In this document: positions 35,198 to 43,740 of the stretch, piece by piece
Numbering within the stretch: position 1 is the stretch's first letter
How the letters are laid out: each line of letters begins with the position of its first letter
Assembly: GCA_038125725.1 (NCBI GenBank)
Contig: JAYPEK010000016.1
Coordinates: forward strand, 12,000-75,999
DNA length: 64,000 bases
Reading direction: 5' to 3'
Source of the DNA: TMED8 sp038125725
GTDB lineage: Bacteria > Pseudomonadota > Alphaproteobacteria > Rhodospirillales > Casp-alpha2
Notes under the pieces: generated by a model
Seen by the model: the letters and a program-made list of their open reading frames with translations, nothing else
Databases searched by the model: none
Told to the model about the DNA's origin: nothing
Program-made: the position numbers and the translations under genes

Positions 35198-36433
35198 TCA
35201 GGCGCTGCGAAGTTCAGTCGGGGGCGAATCGGCGTTTGGCTGCCCGGCTTCGAACTCGCGCATGTAATCGCGGGTCAGCGGCAGGGTATCGCGCGATTTC
35301 GACAGCTGAATCTGAAACACGACGCTGTCGAGCCGCCGGAACGCCAGCTCCGAGACCACCAGGTAGTATTCCCACATGCGCGCGAAGGATTCGTTGTAGA
35401 GCTCGATCACCTGATCGCGCTTGGCCAGGAAGCGCTCGCGCCAGTGTCGAATGGTCTCGGCGTAGTGGATGCGCATGATCTCGACATCGGTGGTCCACAG
35501 GCCGGCGCGTTCGATATGGGGCAGGACCTCCGACAGGGCCGGGCTGTAGCCGCCGGGGAAGATGTAGCGGCGGATCCAGGGGTCGGTGGAGCCGGGGCCA
35601 TTGGCGCGGCCGATGGTGTGCAGCACCGCGACGCCGTCGTCGTTCAGCAGCCGCGAGACCTGTTCGAAGAAAGCCTTGTAGTGGTTGATCCCGACGTGCT
35701 CGAACATGCCGACGGAAACGATCCGGTCATAGGTGCCGCTGTGCTGGCGGTAGTCCTGGTTGAGGAAGGTGACGCGGCCGTCGAGCCCGGCCTCCTTGGC
35801 ACGGTGGCCGGCGGTCTGCAACTGCGGCTCGGATAGGGTGAGGCCGACGACTTCGACGTCGGCGGCGCGGGCCAGGCTCATGGCCAGGCCGCCCCAGCCG
35901 CAGCCGATATCGAGCACGCGCTGGCCCGGTTGCATGAAAAGCTTCGCCGCAAGGCGGTTCTTTTTGTGCAACTGCGCCGTCTCCAGGCTTTCGTCCGGGC
36001 GGCGGAAGTAGGCGCAGGAATATTGCATGTCGTCGTCGAGGAAGAGCCGGTAGAACCCGCGTGTCAGGTCGTAGTGGTGAGAGACGTTGCGGTGCGAGCG
36101 CTGCACGGGATTGTATTGCTGCATGCGGCGGAACACTTCGGCGGAATTCAGCAGCCGCGTCGCCGGACCGAGGGTATCGTCGGTCATGTTGGATGCAATC
36201 AGGTCGATGAGATCGAAAATGCTGCCGTCCTCGACGGTCAGCGTGCCGTTCATGTAGGCCTCGCCGGCCGAGAGCTCGGGGCGCAGGTAGAGTTTCCAAT
36301 GCAGTTTACGGTCGTGCAACCGCACGGTGACCTGTGGCTCACCTTCGCCGCAGACGTGCGCGCGACCGTTGGCATCGATAATCGTCAACGAGCCGTGTCG
36401 GATTAGCTTTCGATAAAAGCGTGCCAGCAACAT
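35198..36433 (-). CDS. cfa: Cyclopropane-fatty-acyl-phospholipid synthase family protein
   Basis: 411 aa. SAM-binding VLDIGCGWGGLAMSLA, family motifs YSCAYF and SVGMFEHVGINHYKAFF, and an N-terminal lipid-binding domain ending at ~120. It methylenates unsaturated acyl chains of membrane phospholipids. It sits between dnaB and rplI, where many relatives have nothing, and is separated from rplI by a terminator, so it has its own promoter. An acyl-group methyltransferase of slightly different chemistry is possible. Confidence 0.9.
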   Translation of the reverse strand: MLLARFYRKLIRHGSLTIIDANGRAHVCGEGEPQVTVRLHDRKLHWKLYLRPELSAGEAYMNGTLTVEDGSIFDLIDLIASNMTDDTLGPATRLLNSAEVFRRMQQYNPVQRSHRNVSHHYDLTRGFYRLFLDDDMQYSCAYFRRPDESLETAQLHKKNRLAAKLFMQPGQRVLDIGCGWGGLAMSLARAADVEVVGLTLSEPQLQTAGHRAKEAGLDGRVTFLNQDYRQHSGTYDRIVSVGMFEHVGINHYKAFFEQVSRLLNDDGVAVLHTIGRANGPGSTDPWIRRYIFPGGYSPALSEVLPHIERAGLWTTDVEIMRIHYAETIRHWRERFLAKRDQVIELYNESFARMWEYYLVVSELAFRRLDSVVFQIQLSKSRDTLPLTRDYMREFEAGQPNADSPPTELRSA

Positions 36434-36552
36434 AGGAACCCGCCATTCCCGGCGGCAGGCCTCGACCCGGGCGTTGCCGCCTATCCGTTGTCCCCAAACT
36501 CAAATACAATTTTAACACGGAAAAAATGTGAATGTGAAGTTTAGAATCGGTC

Positions 36553-36590
36553 AAAAGAAAGACGGCGCGTCCGTTTCCAGACGCGCCGTC
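36553..36590 (-). terminator. Rho-independent terminator after rplI
   Basis: A perfect 11-base stem, GACGGCGCGTC (36561-36571) and GACGCGCCGTC (36580-36590) with an 8-base loop. On the minus strand it is followed by TTTCTTTT (36553-36560). It lies 26 bases past the rplI stop and separates the ribosomal operon from cfa. Confidence 0.9.
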
Positions 36591-36615
36591 GTTTCGTCCG
36601 CCGGTAAGTGGCGGG

Positions 36616-37365
36616 TTATTCGGTCTTTTCTTCGTCGCCTTCGGCGTCTTCGGCGGCGGTATCGTCACCGGCGTCTTCCGCGGCCGGCTCGGCATCGGCG
36701 GTCGCTTCGACGGCTTCCTCATGCGCTTCCTCGGAGGCGGTTTCGGCGTCGTGCACGGCATCCTCGGCGGCGCCTTCCTCGAAGATTTCCTCGGCGTGTT
36801 CGGCCACGGCTTCGGCGGCGGCGGCCAGCGCGGCTTCGGCTTCCTCGGCTTCGGCGCGGGCTTCTTCCTCGGCCTGGCTGAGGACGGCCTTGCCGGTCTC
36901 GGCCTGGATTTCCGCTTCGTCGACCGAACGCGCCACGTTGGCGGTCACGGTGACGGAAACTTCCGGGTGCAGCGACACGGCAACTTCATGCAGGCCGAGC
37001 GTCTTGATCGGACGGTCGAGGCGCACCTGGTTGCGGTCGATGGTGAAGCCGGCTTCGGTGAGGCCGTCGGAAACGTCGCGGGCGTTGACCGAGCCGTAGA
37101 GCTGGCCCGATTCACCGGCCTGGCGCACCAGCACGACGCTGGCGCCTTCCATCTTGGCGGCCACCGCTTCGGCTTCGGAGCGGCGTTCCAGGTTCTGCGC
37201 CTCGAGCTGCGCTTTTTCGGTCTCGAAGCGCGCCTTGTTTTCAGGCGTCGAGCGCAGCGCCTTGCCGCGCGGCAACAGGTAATTGCGGGCGAAGCCGGGC
37301 TTGACTTTGACCTCGTCGCCCATTTGGCCCAGCTTTTCCACTCGTTCCAACAGGATCACATGCAT
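36616..37365 (-). CDS. rplI: 50S ribosomal protein L9 with long acidic C-terminal tail
   Basis: 249 aa; canonical L9 is ~148-150. Residues 1-~150 are a normal L9 (MHVILLERVEKLGQMGDEV, PGFARNYLLPRGKA). Residues ~165-249 form an Ala/Glu-rich, strongly acidic low-complexity tail. GAGGAG upstream fixes the ATG at 37365. Last gene of rpsF-rpsR-DUF2232-rplI, followed by a terminator. Confidence 0.95.
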   Translation of the reverse strand: MHVILLERVEKLGQMGDEVKVKPGFARNYLLPRGKALRSTPENKARFETEKAQLEAQNLERRSEAEAVAAKMEGASVVLVRQAGESGQLYGSVNARDVSDGLTEAGFTIDRNQVRLDRPIKTLGLHEVAVSLHPEVSVTVTANVARSVDEAEIQAETGKAVLSQAEEEARAEAEEAEAALAAAAEAVAEHAEEIFEEGAAEDAVHDAETASEEAHEEAVEATADAEPAAEDAGDDTAAEDAEGDEEKTE

Positions 37366-37416
37366 CGTTCCTACTCCTCTGGCCTTCTCGGCTCGGCGCG
37401 TCAGCGCTGAAAATCT

Positions 37417-38385
37417 CTATTCCTCGTCGGGTCCGCCCGTCGGACCGTTTTGCGGGCCTGGTGACGCGATGCGTCCGCGCAGACCGAACCATTGTTCGAC
37501 GACCCCGATCCCGGCGACCACCAGCGCGGCCCAAACCGAAATCACGATCACCAGGTAGAACGCCACCAACAACGGTTTGGTGGCACTCACCCGGCGGGCC
37601 AGGGTGTGGAACACCGCAAGGCCCAAGAAGAAGTACGGCAAAGCCAGAACCATCGCCATGTTACGGCCCATGTACTCCCATTCTCCCGACCCGACCAGCG
37701 CCATCGCCGCGGCACCGACCAAAGGCCAGGACAGCCACCCCGGCAATTCCAGCCCCACATAGCTGGGGCTCGGGCGCCGGTTACGGCCGATGCGGACCAG
37801 GAGACCCTGGGCGATGGCGGCGTTGACCGCCATCATCACCAGCCAGCTTGTCAACACCACGCCGGGAAGCATCGGTGTGATCGTGCTGGCGATCCGCGTT
37901 CCGGTCATCGCTTCCATCTCCGGAGCCACCAGTTTAAAGGTTTGCTCCAGTTGTCCGGCGAGATAACCGCTCAATCCGACGTCTCCCACCGCCAGGGCTG
38001 CCAATACCAACAACCCGGCGGCCAAAGCCGTCATCACCGATACAATTTGGCCCGAATCCATCCATCGGAGGGTTCCGGTGCCGTTGGCGTCCAGGACCTC
38101 GGTGCGAGCCAAGAGCGCCAATTTGACGATCACCCACGCCGGCAAGGCATGGGTCATCACGAAAAAACCGGCCGTTTGAAAGCCGCCGAGAAATCCCATT
38201 GCCACGATCCATGCGAAGGCGGCAATGGCGGCGGCCCTTAGGCCATAACTCAACCCCGCCAAAAGCATTGGCAGCGGGGCCAGGTAGACGATGAAGAACG
38301 CTAGAAAGCTGCCGCTCAGGAACGCCACGGAGGCGATTGCGCTGGTCAGGCCAGCACTGATGGCGACAAGGGCCTCGCGGGTCAT
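37417..38385 (-). CDS. DUF2232 (YybS-like) polytopic membrane protein
   Basis: 322 aa with about eight hydrophobic segments; the C-terminal part (AMALVLALPYFFLGLAVFHTL) matches the DUF2232 family. The gene between rpsR and rplI in alphaproteobacteria usually encodes this protein. Function unknown. A short hydrophilic tail rich in Gly/Pro ends the protein. Confidence 0.85.
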   Translation of the reverse strand: MTREALVAISAGLTSAIASVAFLSGSFLAFFIVYLAPLPMLLAGLSYGLRAAAIAAFAWIVAMGFLGGFQTAGFFVMTHALPAWVIVKLALLARTEVLDANGTGTLRWMDSGQIVSVMTALAAGLLVLAALAVGDVGLSGYLAGQLEQTFKLVAPEMEAMTGTRIASTITPMLPGVVLTSWLVMMAVNAAIAQGLLVRIGRNRRPSPSYVGLELPGWLSWPLVGAAAMALVGSGEWEYMGRNMAMVLALPYFFLGLAVFHTLARRVSATKPLLVAFYLVIVISVWAALVVAGIGVVEQWFGLRGRIASPGPQNGPTGGPDEE

Positions 38386-38414
38386 CGTGTGGGTCCGTAC
38401 CCGGCCTGAAACTC

Positions 38415-38642
38415 CTACTGGTCGCAGTAGGGCATCAGGGCCAGATAACGGGCGCGCTTGATCGCCTGCGACAATTCACGCTGCTTCTTGGCGGAAACGG
38501 CGGTAATGCGGCTCGGCACGATCTTGCCACGCTCGGAGACGAAACGGCCCAGGAGCTTCAGGTCCTTGTAGTCGATCACCGGCGCGTTGGGGCCGGCGAA
38601 GGGACAGCTCTTGCGGCGGCGGAAAAACGAAGGCTTGCTCAT
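38415..38642 (-). CDS. rpsR: 30S ribosomal protein S18
   Basis: 75 aa, canonical length. RRKSCPFAG near the N-terminus, IDYKDLKLLGRFVSERGKI and SRITAVSAKKQRELSQAIKRAR are the S18 core. It overlaps rpsF by 4 bases (ATGA), so the two partners S6 and S18 are translationally coupled. Confidence 0.97.
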   Translation of the reverse strand: MSKPSFFRRRKSCPFAGPNAPVIDYKDLKLLGRFVSERGKIVPSRITAVSAKKQRELSQAIKRARYLALMPYCDQ

Positions 38643-39100
38643 GCCTCATCTCCTTTGCTTTCGGCGTCATCCTTGCTTTCCGCCGCTTCGGCGGGGGCAT
38701 CGGAATCGCTCTGGGCGTCACGCCGGGGCGCGCGCTCGCGGTCGCGGTCGCCGCCACGGCGCGGGCGGTCGTCGCGGTCCTTGTTGCGCATCATCGCCGA
38801 CGGGCCCTCTTCGAACTCTTCGATGCGGACCGTCATGTAGCGCAGCACGTCTTCGTTGATCCGCATCTGGCGTTCCATTTCGTGCAAGGCCGGCGCCGGG
38901 GCGTCGAAGTTGAGCAGCACGTAGTGGCCCTTGCGGTTCTTCTTGATCTTGTAAGCCATCGTGCGAAGGCCCCAGTTCTCGCGCTTGGCGACGGAACCAC
39001 CGGCATCGGTAATGACTTTTTCGAAGGCTTCGGTCAGACCATCCACCTGGGCGGCGGAAATGTCCTGGCGTGCAATGAACACGCTTTCGTAATTAGGCAA
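38639..39100 (-). CDS. rpsF: 30S ribosomal protein S6
   Basis: 153 aa from a TTG start at 39100, chosen because AAGGAG lies seven bases upstream and the product then begins like other S6 proteins (MPNYESVFIARQDIS). In-frame ATGs further upstream fall in the leader. The S6 core runs to ~105. The last ~45 residues are an Arg/Asp/Glu-rich disordered tail. First gene of the ribosomal operon. Confidence 0.93.
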   Translation of the reverse strand: MPNYESVFIARQDISAAQVDGLTEAFEKVITDAGGSVAKRENWGLRTMAYKIKKNRKGHYVLLNFDAPAPALHEMERQMRINEDVLRYMTVRIEEFEEGPSAMMRNKDRDDRPRRGGDRDRERAPRRDAQSDSDAPAEAAESKDDAESKGDEA

Positions 39101-39107
39101 GTCGTAT

Positions 39108-39134
39108 CTCCTTCCTACGGATTGTCTCATCCGT
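39108..39134 (-). promoter_or_regulatory. Hairpin next to the rpsF ribosome-binding site
   Basis: On the minus strand ACGGAT - GAGACA - ATCCGT (39134-39117) forms a 6-base stem ending three bases before AAGGAG (39113-39108). The ~100-base leader also has paired GCC/GGC segments further upstream. Leaders of rpsF operons often carry an S6:S18-binding structure for autoregulation; this could be such an element, but its conserved CCG bulge was not proven here. Confidence 0.4.
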
Positions 39135-39201
39135 GTGCCACCATTGGCCACGGCATAGCCGGCACGCCAAAACGTACCGGCAGGAAGACTTAAGACGGCG
39201 C

Positions 39202-39229
39202 ACTATACACTTTCGCGCCTCCGGCGCAA
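39202..39229 (-). promoter_or_regulatory. Putative promoter of the rpsF operon
   Basis: On the minus strand TTGCGC (39224-39229) and TATAGT (39202-39207) are separated by 16 bases, giving a ~95-base leader to the rpsF TTG. The rest of the 277-base region up to the FliL-like gene is AT-rich and must carry that gene's promoter, which was not resolved. Confidence 0.55.
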
Positions 39230-39377
39230 GTGCGAACACCGCTTGGCTCCAACAATGAGACCACCCGTGTTTTAACGTGAAAGTAAGACAAACGTTATAT
39301 GATTATTGTTCTAATCTTATATCCTAGGTTGCGTGAATTTCTTTGCCAAGCGCAGCCGGACGTGATTGGTCTTGCGC

Positions 39378-40397
39378 ATGGATCAAGTTGTCGAACAGCC
39401 TCCGGCCCGTACTGGCGGATTCCCCAAGAATCCGGACGGCACGATCGATTGGGAGATCGTTTTCGAGGCGCCCGACACCGGGTTCCTAGTCCTCGTCCAG
39501 CAAGCCAAGTCCCTGGATGGGCTGAGCGCCTGCACGCGGGTGATCATCGACCAATTGTTCACGCGCAAGAACGACGAGCCTGAGCGGGCGCGCCTCTATC
39601 AGGAACTCGATGGCCTGCTCGCCAGGGCTGAAGGCGTGGATACGGCCAGGGACTCTATCGTTCGCCTGTTACGCGCGATCAAACAGGAACGCCTTCTGAA
39701 GGCGGCTGCCTATTCCGCCAATCGCCGCCAGCGCAAGTTCAAGCGCAAGGGCGGCGCCGAGGAGCGCCGCGACGACGAAGTCCTGCGCCAGATGTTCAGC
39801 GTCAAGAAGCCGCTGGTGCTGGCAATCGTCGGGCTTTGGATCCTTGCCTCGGCAGTCATAGCCGTCGGGCTGTTCCTGATGGACGGCGACGACGTAGATA
39901 CCGTCGCGGACAACACGCTGCCGAGCGCCACTGCCAGCCAGCCGACACCCGTTACCGAAGCGCCGCCGCTGCCGCCGGCCGAACCGGCGCCGGTACCGAA
40001 AAAGCCCGCACAGACGAAACCGCCGGCCGCCCAGAAGCCGGTGAAGCCTGTGCCCGATTATCCGAAGGTCATTCACATGCGGCCGATGTTTTACGCCGTC
40101 GGCACCTCGCGCATGCAAAAAAGCTACACCTATTACCAGGCGGCCTTGGTGGTCGAAAACAAGGAAGCCTATTCCACCGTTTGCACGCGGCTGCCGTCCG
40201 TCCGCGACGTCATCAACACCGCATTGTCACAGGCGCATCCCAAACAGGGGCTGGCCACCGGCCGAGAACTGGCGGCGGCGGGCGCCTGGGCGAAGTCCAG
40301 GTTCACGGACAAGTTCGGTGCCGGCGTGGTGGCGCGGGTCGATTTCGTCGCCGACGGCGACAGCAACTTCAAGCCGCGCGCCATTCCCTGCCGCTGA
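39378..40397 (+). CDS. Single-pass membrane protein with FliL-like periplasmic domain
   Basis: 339 aa from the ATG at 39378 (a TTG at 39366 adds four residues). Residues 1-145 are cytoplasmic, with a basic patch (RRQRKFKRKGG). One TM helix lies at ~146-168 and a Pro/Ala/Lys-rich spacer at ~180-228. The C-terminal domain ~232-339 (PMFYAVGTSRM, YYQAALVVENKE, PSVRDVINTALSQ) resembles FliL-type basal-body proteins in layout and predicted strand-helix order. No flagellar genes are adjacent, so the FliL link is weak. Function unknown. Confidence 0.6.
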   Translation: MDQVVEQPPARTGGFPKNPDGTIDWEIVFEAPDTGFLVLVQQAKSLDGLSACTRVIIDQLFTRKNDEPERARLYQELDGLLARAEGVDTARDSIVRLLRAIKQERLLKAAAYSANRRQRKFKRKGGAEERRDDEVLRQMFSVKKPLVLAIVGLWILASAVIAVGLFLMDGDDVDTVADNTLPSATASQPTPVTEAPPLPPAEPAPVPKKPAQTKPPAAQKPVKPVPDYPKVIHMRPMFYAVGTSRMQKSYTYYQAALVVENKEAYSTVCTRLPSVRDVINTALSQAHPKQGLATGRELAAAGAWAKSRFTDKFGAGVVARVDFVADGDSNFKPRAIPCR

Positions 40398-40433
40398 ACG
40401 CCGACGCCTTGGGGGTGATAGGGCAGGGCACGC

Positions 40434-40461
40434 TTGACAGCGCAACGCCAACGGCTATCAC
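40434..40461 (+). promoter_or_regulatory. Putative fabD promoter
   Basis: A perfect -35, TTGACA (40434-40439), with a 16-base spacer to TATCAC (40456-40461). The leader contains the 10-base palindrome TTTCATGAAA (40478-40487) and a near copy TCCATGAA eight bases later, both before the fabD start. Confidence 0.6.
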
Positions 40462-40509
40462 TCAGCGGATATTTCGGTTTCATGAAATTTCCATGAATAG
40501 GGGGCGGTG

Positions 40510-41448
40510 ATGACGCGAGCTTTCGTTTTTCCGGGGCAAGGATCTCAGGCGGTCGGCATGGGCAAGGAACTGGCCGATGCGTTCCCCGCGGCACGTGAGG
40601 TGTTCCAGGAGGTCGACGAAGCGCTCGGCCAGGATCTCTCAACCCTGATGTTCGAGGGGCCGGAAGACCAGCTCACCCTCACCGAGAACGCCCAGCCGGC
40701 GCTGATGGCCATGAGCATCGCGGTGATGCGCGTGCTGCAATCGGAAGGCGGTTTCGAATTGGTCGGCGGTGCCAGCCATGTGGCGGGTCACTCGCTGGGT
40801 GAATATTCCGCGCACGCCGCCGTCGGCGTGTTTTCGCTCGCCGATACGGCGCGTCTTTTGAAAACCCGCGGCCGCGCCATGCAGGAAGCGGTGCCGGTGG
40901 GCGAGGGGGCGATGGCGGCTTTGCTGGGGCTGTCGCCGGAGGACGCCACTGCTGTCGCCGAGGCCGCCGCTGGCGACGGCGTCTGCGACTTCGCCAACGA
41001 CAATGCCGATGGCCAAGTTGTGGTTTCAGGCTCCAAGGCGTCGGTGGAACGCGCCGTCGAACTGGCCAAGGAGAAGGGCGCCAAGCGCGCCGTACTGCTG
41101 CCGGTGAGCGCGCCTTTCCATTGCGCCCTGATGGCGCCGGCCGCAGATGTCATGGCCGAGGCGCTGGCCGGCGTCACCATGTCCGATCCGCTGCTGCCGG
41201 TGGTCGCCAACGTTACCGCCCAGCCGGTCACCGACGCCACTGAGGCGAGGCGCCTTCTGGTCGAGCAGGTCACCGGCCGCGTGCGCTGGCGTGAATGCGT
41301 TCTGGCCATGAAAGCCGCCGGTGTCACTGAACTGGTGGAAGTGGGATCGGGCAAGGTGCTGTCCGGCCTGGCCCGGCGCATCGACCGTGAGCTTGGCGCG
41401 CAGAGCATCGGCACGCCGGCCGAGGTCGAGGCCTTCTTGGCGCAGTAG
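40510..41448 (+). CDS. fabD: Malonyl-CoA:ACP transacylase
   Basis: 312 aa from the ATG at 40510 (a GTG precedes it by one codon). GQGSQ near residue 9, nucleophile Ser95 in GHSLGEYSA, active-site Arg ~118 and His ~201 in APFHCAL. It loads malonyl groups onto ACP for fatty-acid synthesis. The partner genes fabG-acpP-fabF resume 3.8 kb downstream after three accessory genes. Confidence 0.96.
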   Translation: MTRAFVFPGQGSQAVGMGKELADAFPAAREVFQEVDEALGQDLSTLMFEGPEDQLTLTENAQPALMAMSIAVMRVLQSEGGFELVGGASHVAGHSLGEYSAHAAVGVFSLADTARLLKTRGRAMQEAVPVGEGAMAALLGLSPEDATAVAEAAAGDGVCDFANDNADGQVVVSGSKASVERAVELAKEKGAKRAVLLPVSAPFHCALMAPAADVMAEALAGVTMSDPLLPVVANVTAQPVTDATEARRLLVEQVTGRVRWRECVLAMKAAGVTELVEVGSGKVLSGLARRIDRELGAQSIGTPAEVEAFLAQ

Positions 41449-41461
41449 GGCGCGGCCCGAA

Positions 41462-43619
41462 TTATTTGCGATCGATGGCGGTGACGCCGTTCCATTCCGG
41501 TCCCGGTGGGGTCGCTGCGAATGTTCGGCATTTCTCCAGCAACACGGCGACCGCGCCGTCATCGGGCGCTTCGTCGTGCAGATTCTGCAGGATGTCGACC
41601 GCCAGATCGAAATCCCGGTGCAGGTAGAAATCGAAGGCTTCCTCGTAGCGCGATGCCAGCTGCATGCGTTGGTCGCCGATATAGAAGGCCGCGTCCGGAT
41701 CGCGCTCGCCCATCAACTCGTAGAGCGTCATGGGAATAGTGGTGCCTTTCGCGGTGACGATGTCGATGCGCCGCAGAACATAGTCGCGCGAGACCTTGCG
41801 CCGGATCGGTTCGCTGACCAGGATTTGCGTGCCATAGATTTTGTTCAGGCCCTCGATGCGCGCCGCCAAGTTCACCATCGGGCCGAGGCAGGTATACTGC
41901 AACCGGTCGGCAGCGCCCATATTGCCGACCAGCGCCTCGCCGGAATGCAGGCCGAAACGGGTGCGCATGATCGGCTCGCCGGCTGCCGATAGTTCCTCGT
42001 TCAGGTCTTCCGACATCTGCCGCGCAGTGAGCACGCCGCGGCATGCGTTGTCGATATGGAACTCGTCATCGGCGGGGGCATTCCACATGGCCATGATGGC
42101 GTCGCCGATATATTTGTCGATGGTGCCCCGGTTGGCCTGAATGGCAAAGGACATGCGCTCGAAATAGAGCGACGTCTTTTCCAGAACCTGTTCGGTGTCC
42201 ATGCGTTCAGTCAGAGTGGTGAAGCCCTCGATGTCGCTGAACATCAAGGTGACGTCGCGCTTGGTCCCGCCCACCGTGGCCGCCTGGCCGGATTGCACCA
42301 GGGTGCGCACCAGATCGCGCGGCACATAGCGCAAGAAGGTATCGAGCGCGCCGCGCATCCGTTCCATCGACCCTTGCAGTGAACTGATCTCGTTGAACGG
42401 TGACACCGGCGCATCGGCTGCGGATAAATTCAAATCGGAAATCCGGTCCGCCATGTCGCGGAGCCTGATCACGGGCAACGCGATCCAACCGGCCAGCAGA
42501 GTCACCACGACGATGGCGAGGATGAAAACCGCGAGCGTGAAGATCGCGGAGCGTTGCAGGCTGTCGCGCAGGCGCTCGGTAAAATCGCGGGTGTCGGCTA
42601 CACTGATGATCTTCCAATCGAGCAACTTCTCGTCGCCCGCCGGCTTCAAGGATGCAACGAAGTCGCCTAAGTCGGTTTCGAATCCGTGGCTACCATCGAC
42701 GTCGGATGTCTCGCGGGCGATCCGCATGGCGGCAACGCCGGCGCGCAGTAGCGGATCGTCGACGGCATGCAGCGGCATTACCTGTAGCTCGCCGTTATCT
42801 CGGCGCCGGAAAATCTTCTCCAGATCATGATGCGCGATCAGGTTGTCGCCGCCGTCGATGATGGCGATGGTGCCGTTCGCGCCCGGCCGCAGCCGCTTCA
42901 TCAGTTGCGCCAGATTGGTCAGTGGCAGGTCGACGCCGATCACCGCGCCGCCGACATTGGTTGCCGGGATTGAAATGGTGACGCCGTGCCGCTTCAGACT
43001 GGCGAAAACGTAGACGTCGGAGAAAGACATCCTGCCGTTGGAACGGGCCTCCTTGAACCAGCCACGAGTGCGCGGGTCGTACTTCGTCAGGGCCGGGGGG
43101 CGTGCCGGCCGTGTCGGTGAGCCCTTTGCCATCGCCGTCGAAAAACCACCAGGTCTCACGGCGCGTGGCCGCGTCGGCGCTGCCTTTGATGACGCGCAAT
43201 CCGCTGACCGCTTTGGCGGACACGCCGGGAACATTGCGGCTGCTGCCGTCGGGATTGCGGAAATTGACGGCCTGGACGAAGCCGCCATCGGCAAAGCCGA
43301 CGAAGGTGCCGTAGATGTTGGGGTCGTGGCGGAGTGAGCGCAGCAGGTAGGCGTGCAGCGCCGCCGGGTTCTTCCAATCGAGAATGCTGGCCGGCAGGTC
43401 TGCGACGCCGGATGCGACGATTCGCGCGCGACCGAGCACACCATCGATATTCTGCTTGGCGATGTCGACGGCATTTTCCACCAACTGGTGGGCGGTGCGG
43501 ACGATCTCGCGTTGGTTCTCGGTGAAGTTAATGTAGGCGACGAAAAACACCGCCAAAGTCATCGAAATGATGAAGGCACCGGTGACGGTCAGCCGGATCG
43601 GCAGGTTTCTCATTTTCAT
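41462..43619 (-). pseudogene. Cache-HAMP-class III adenylate cyclase, broken by a +1 frameshift
   Basis: The sensible N-terminus (TM helix TVTGAFIISMTLAVFFVAYI, then a Cache sensor) is in the frame opening at 43619 and reads to TDTAGTP. The sensible remainder (ALTKYDPRTRGWF onward) is in the frame running 43099-41462. The switch is at six G on the plus strand (43095-43100); removing one base joins them into a 718-aa protein. Domains: dCache ~40-310, TM ~350-372, HAMP ~373-420, class III cyclase ~455-610 with FSDIEGFTTLTE, DKYIGDAIMAMW and a normal GPMVNLAARIE. Either a decayed gene or a sequence error. It sits inside the fab cluster, on the opposite strand. Confidence 0.8.
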
Positions 43620-43740
43620 CGCATACGACCAATATTCGCGGCGGCGAAGCGATAGTGACCCATATGCCTGGGTTTTTGTAAACTCAAACACAACGCCTTA
43701 TGCGATAAAATTAGTTGTGTATGCTTAATAGAACCTGTCG

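Noticed and set aside
43103..43474. N-terminal part of the 670-codon minus-strand frame beginning at 43474
   Set aside because: This stretch is Ser/Ala/Pro/Thr-rich nonsense; the Cache domain is encoded in the neighbouring frame here, so the segment is an out-of-frame read before the frameshift.
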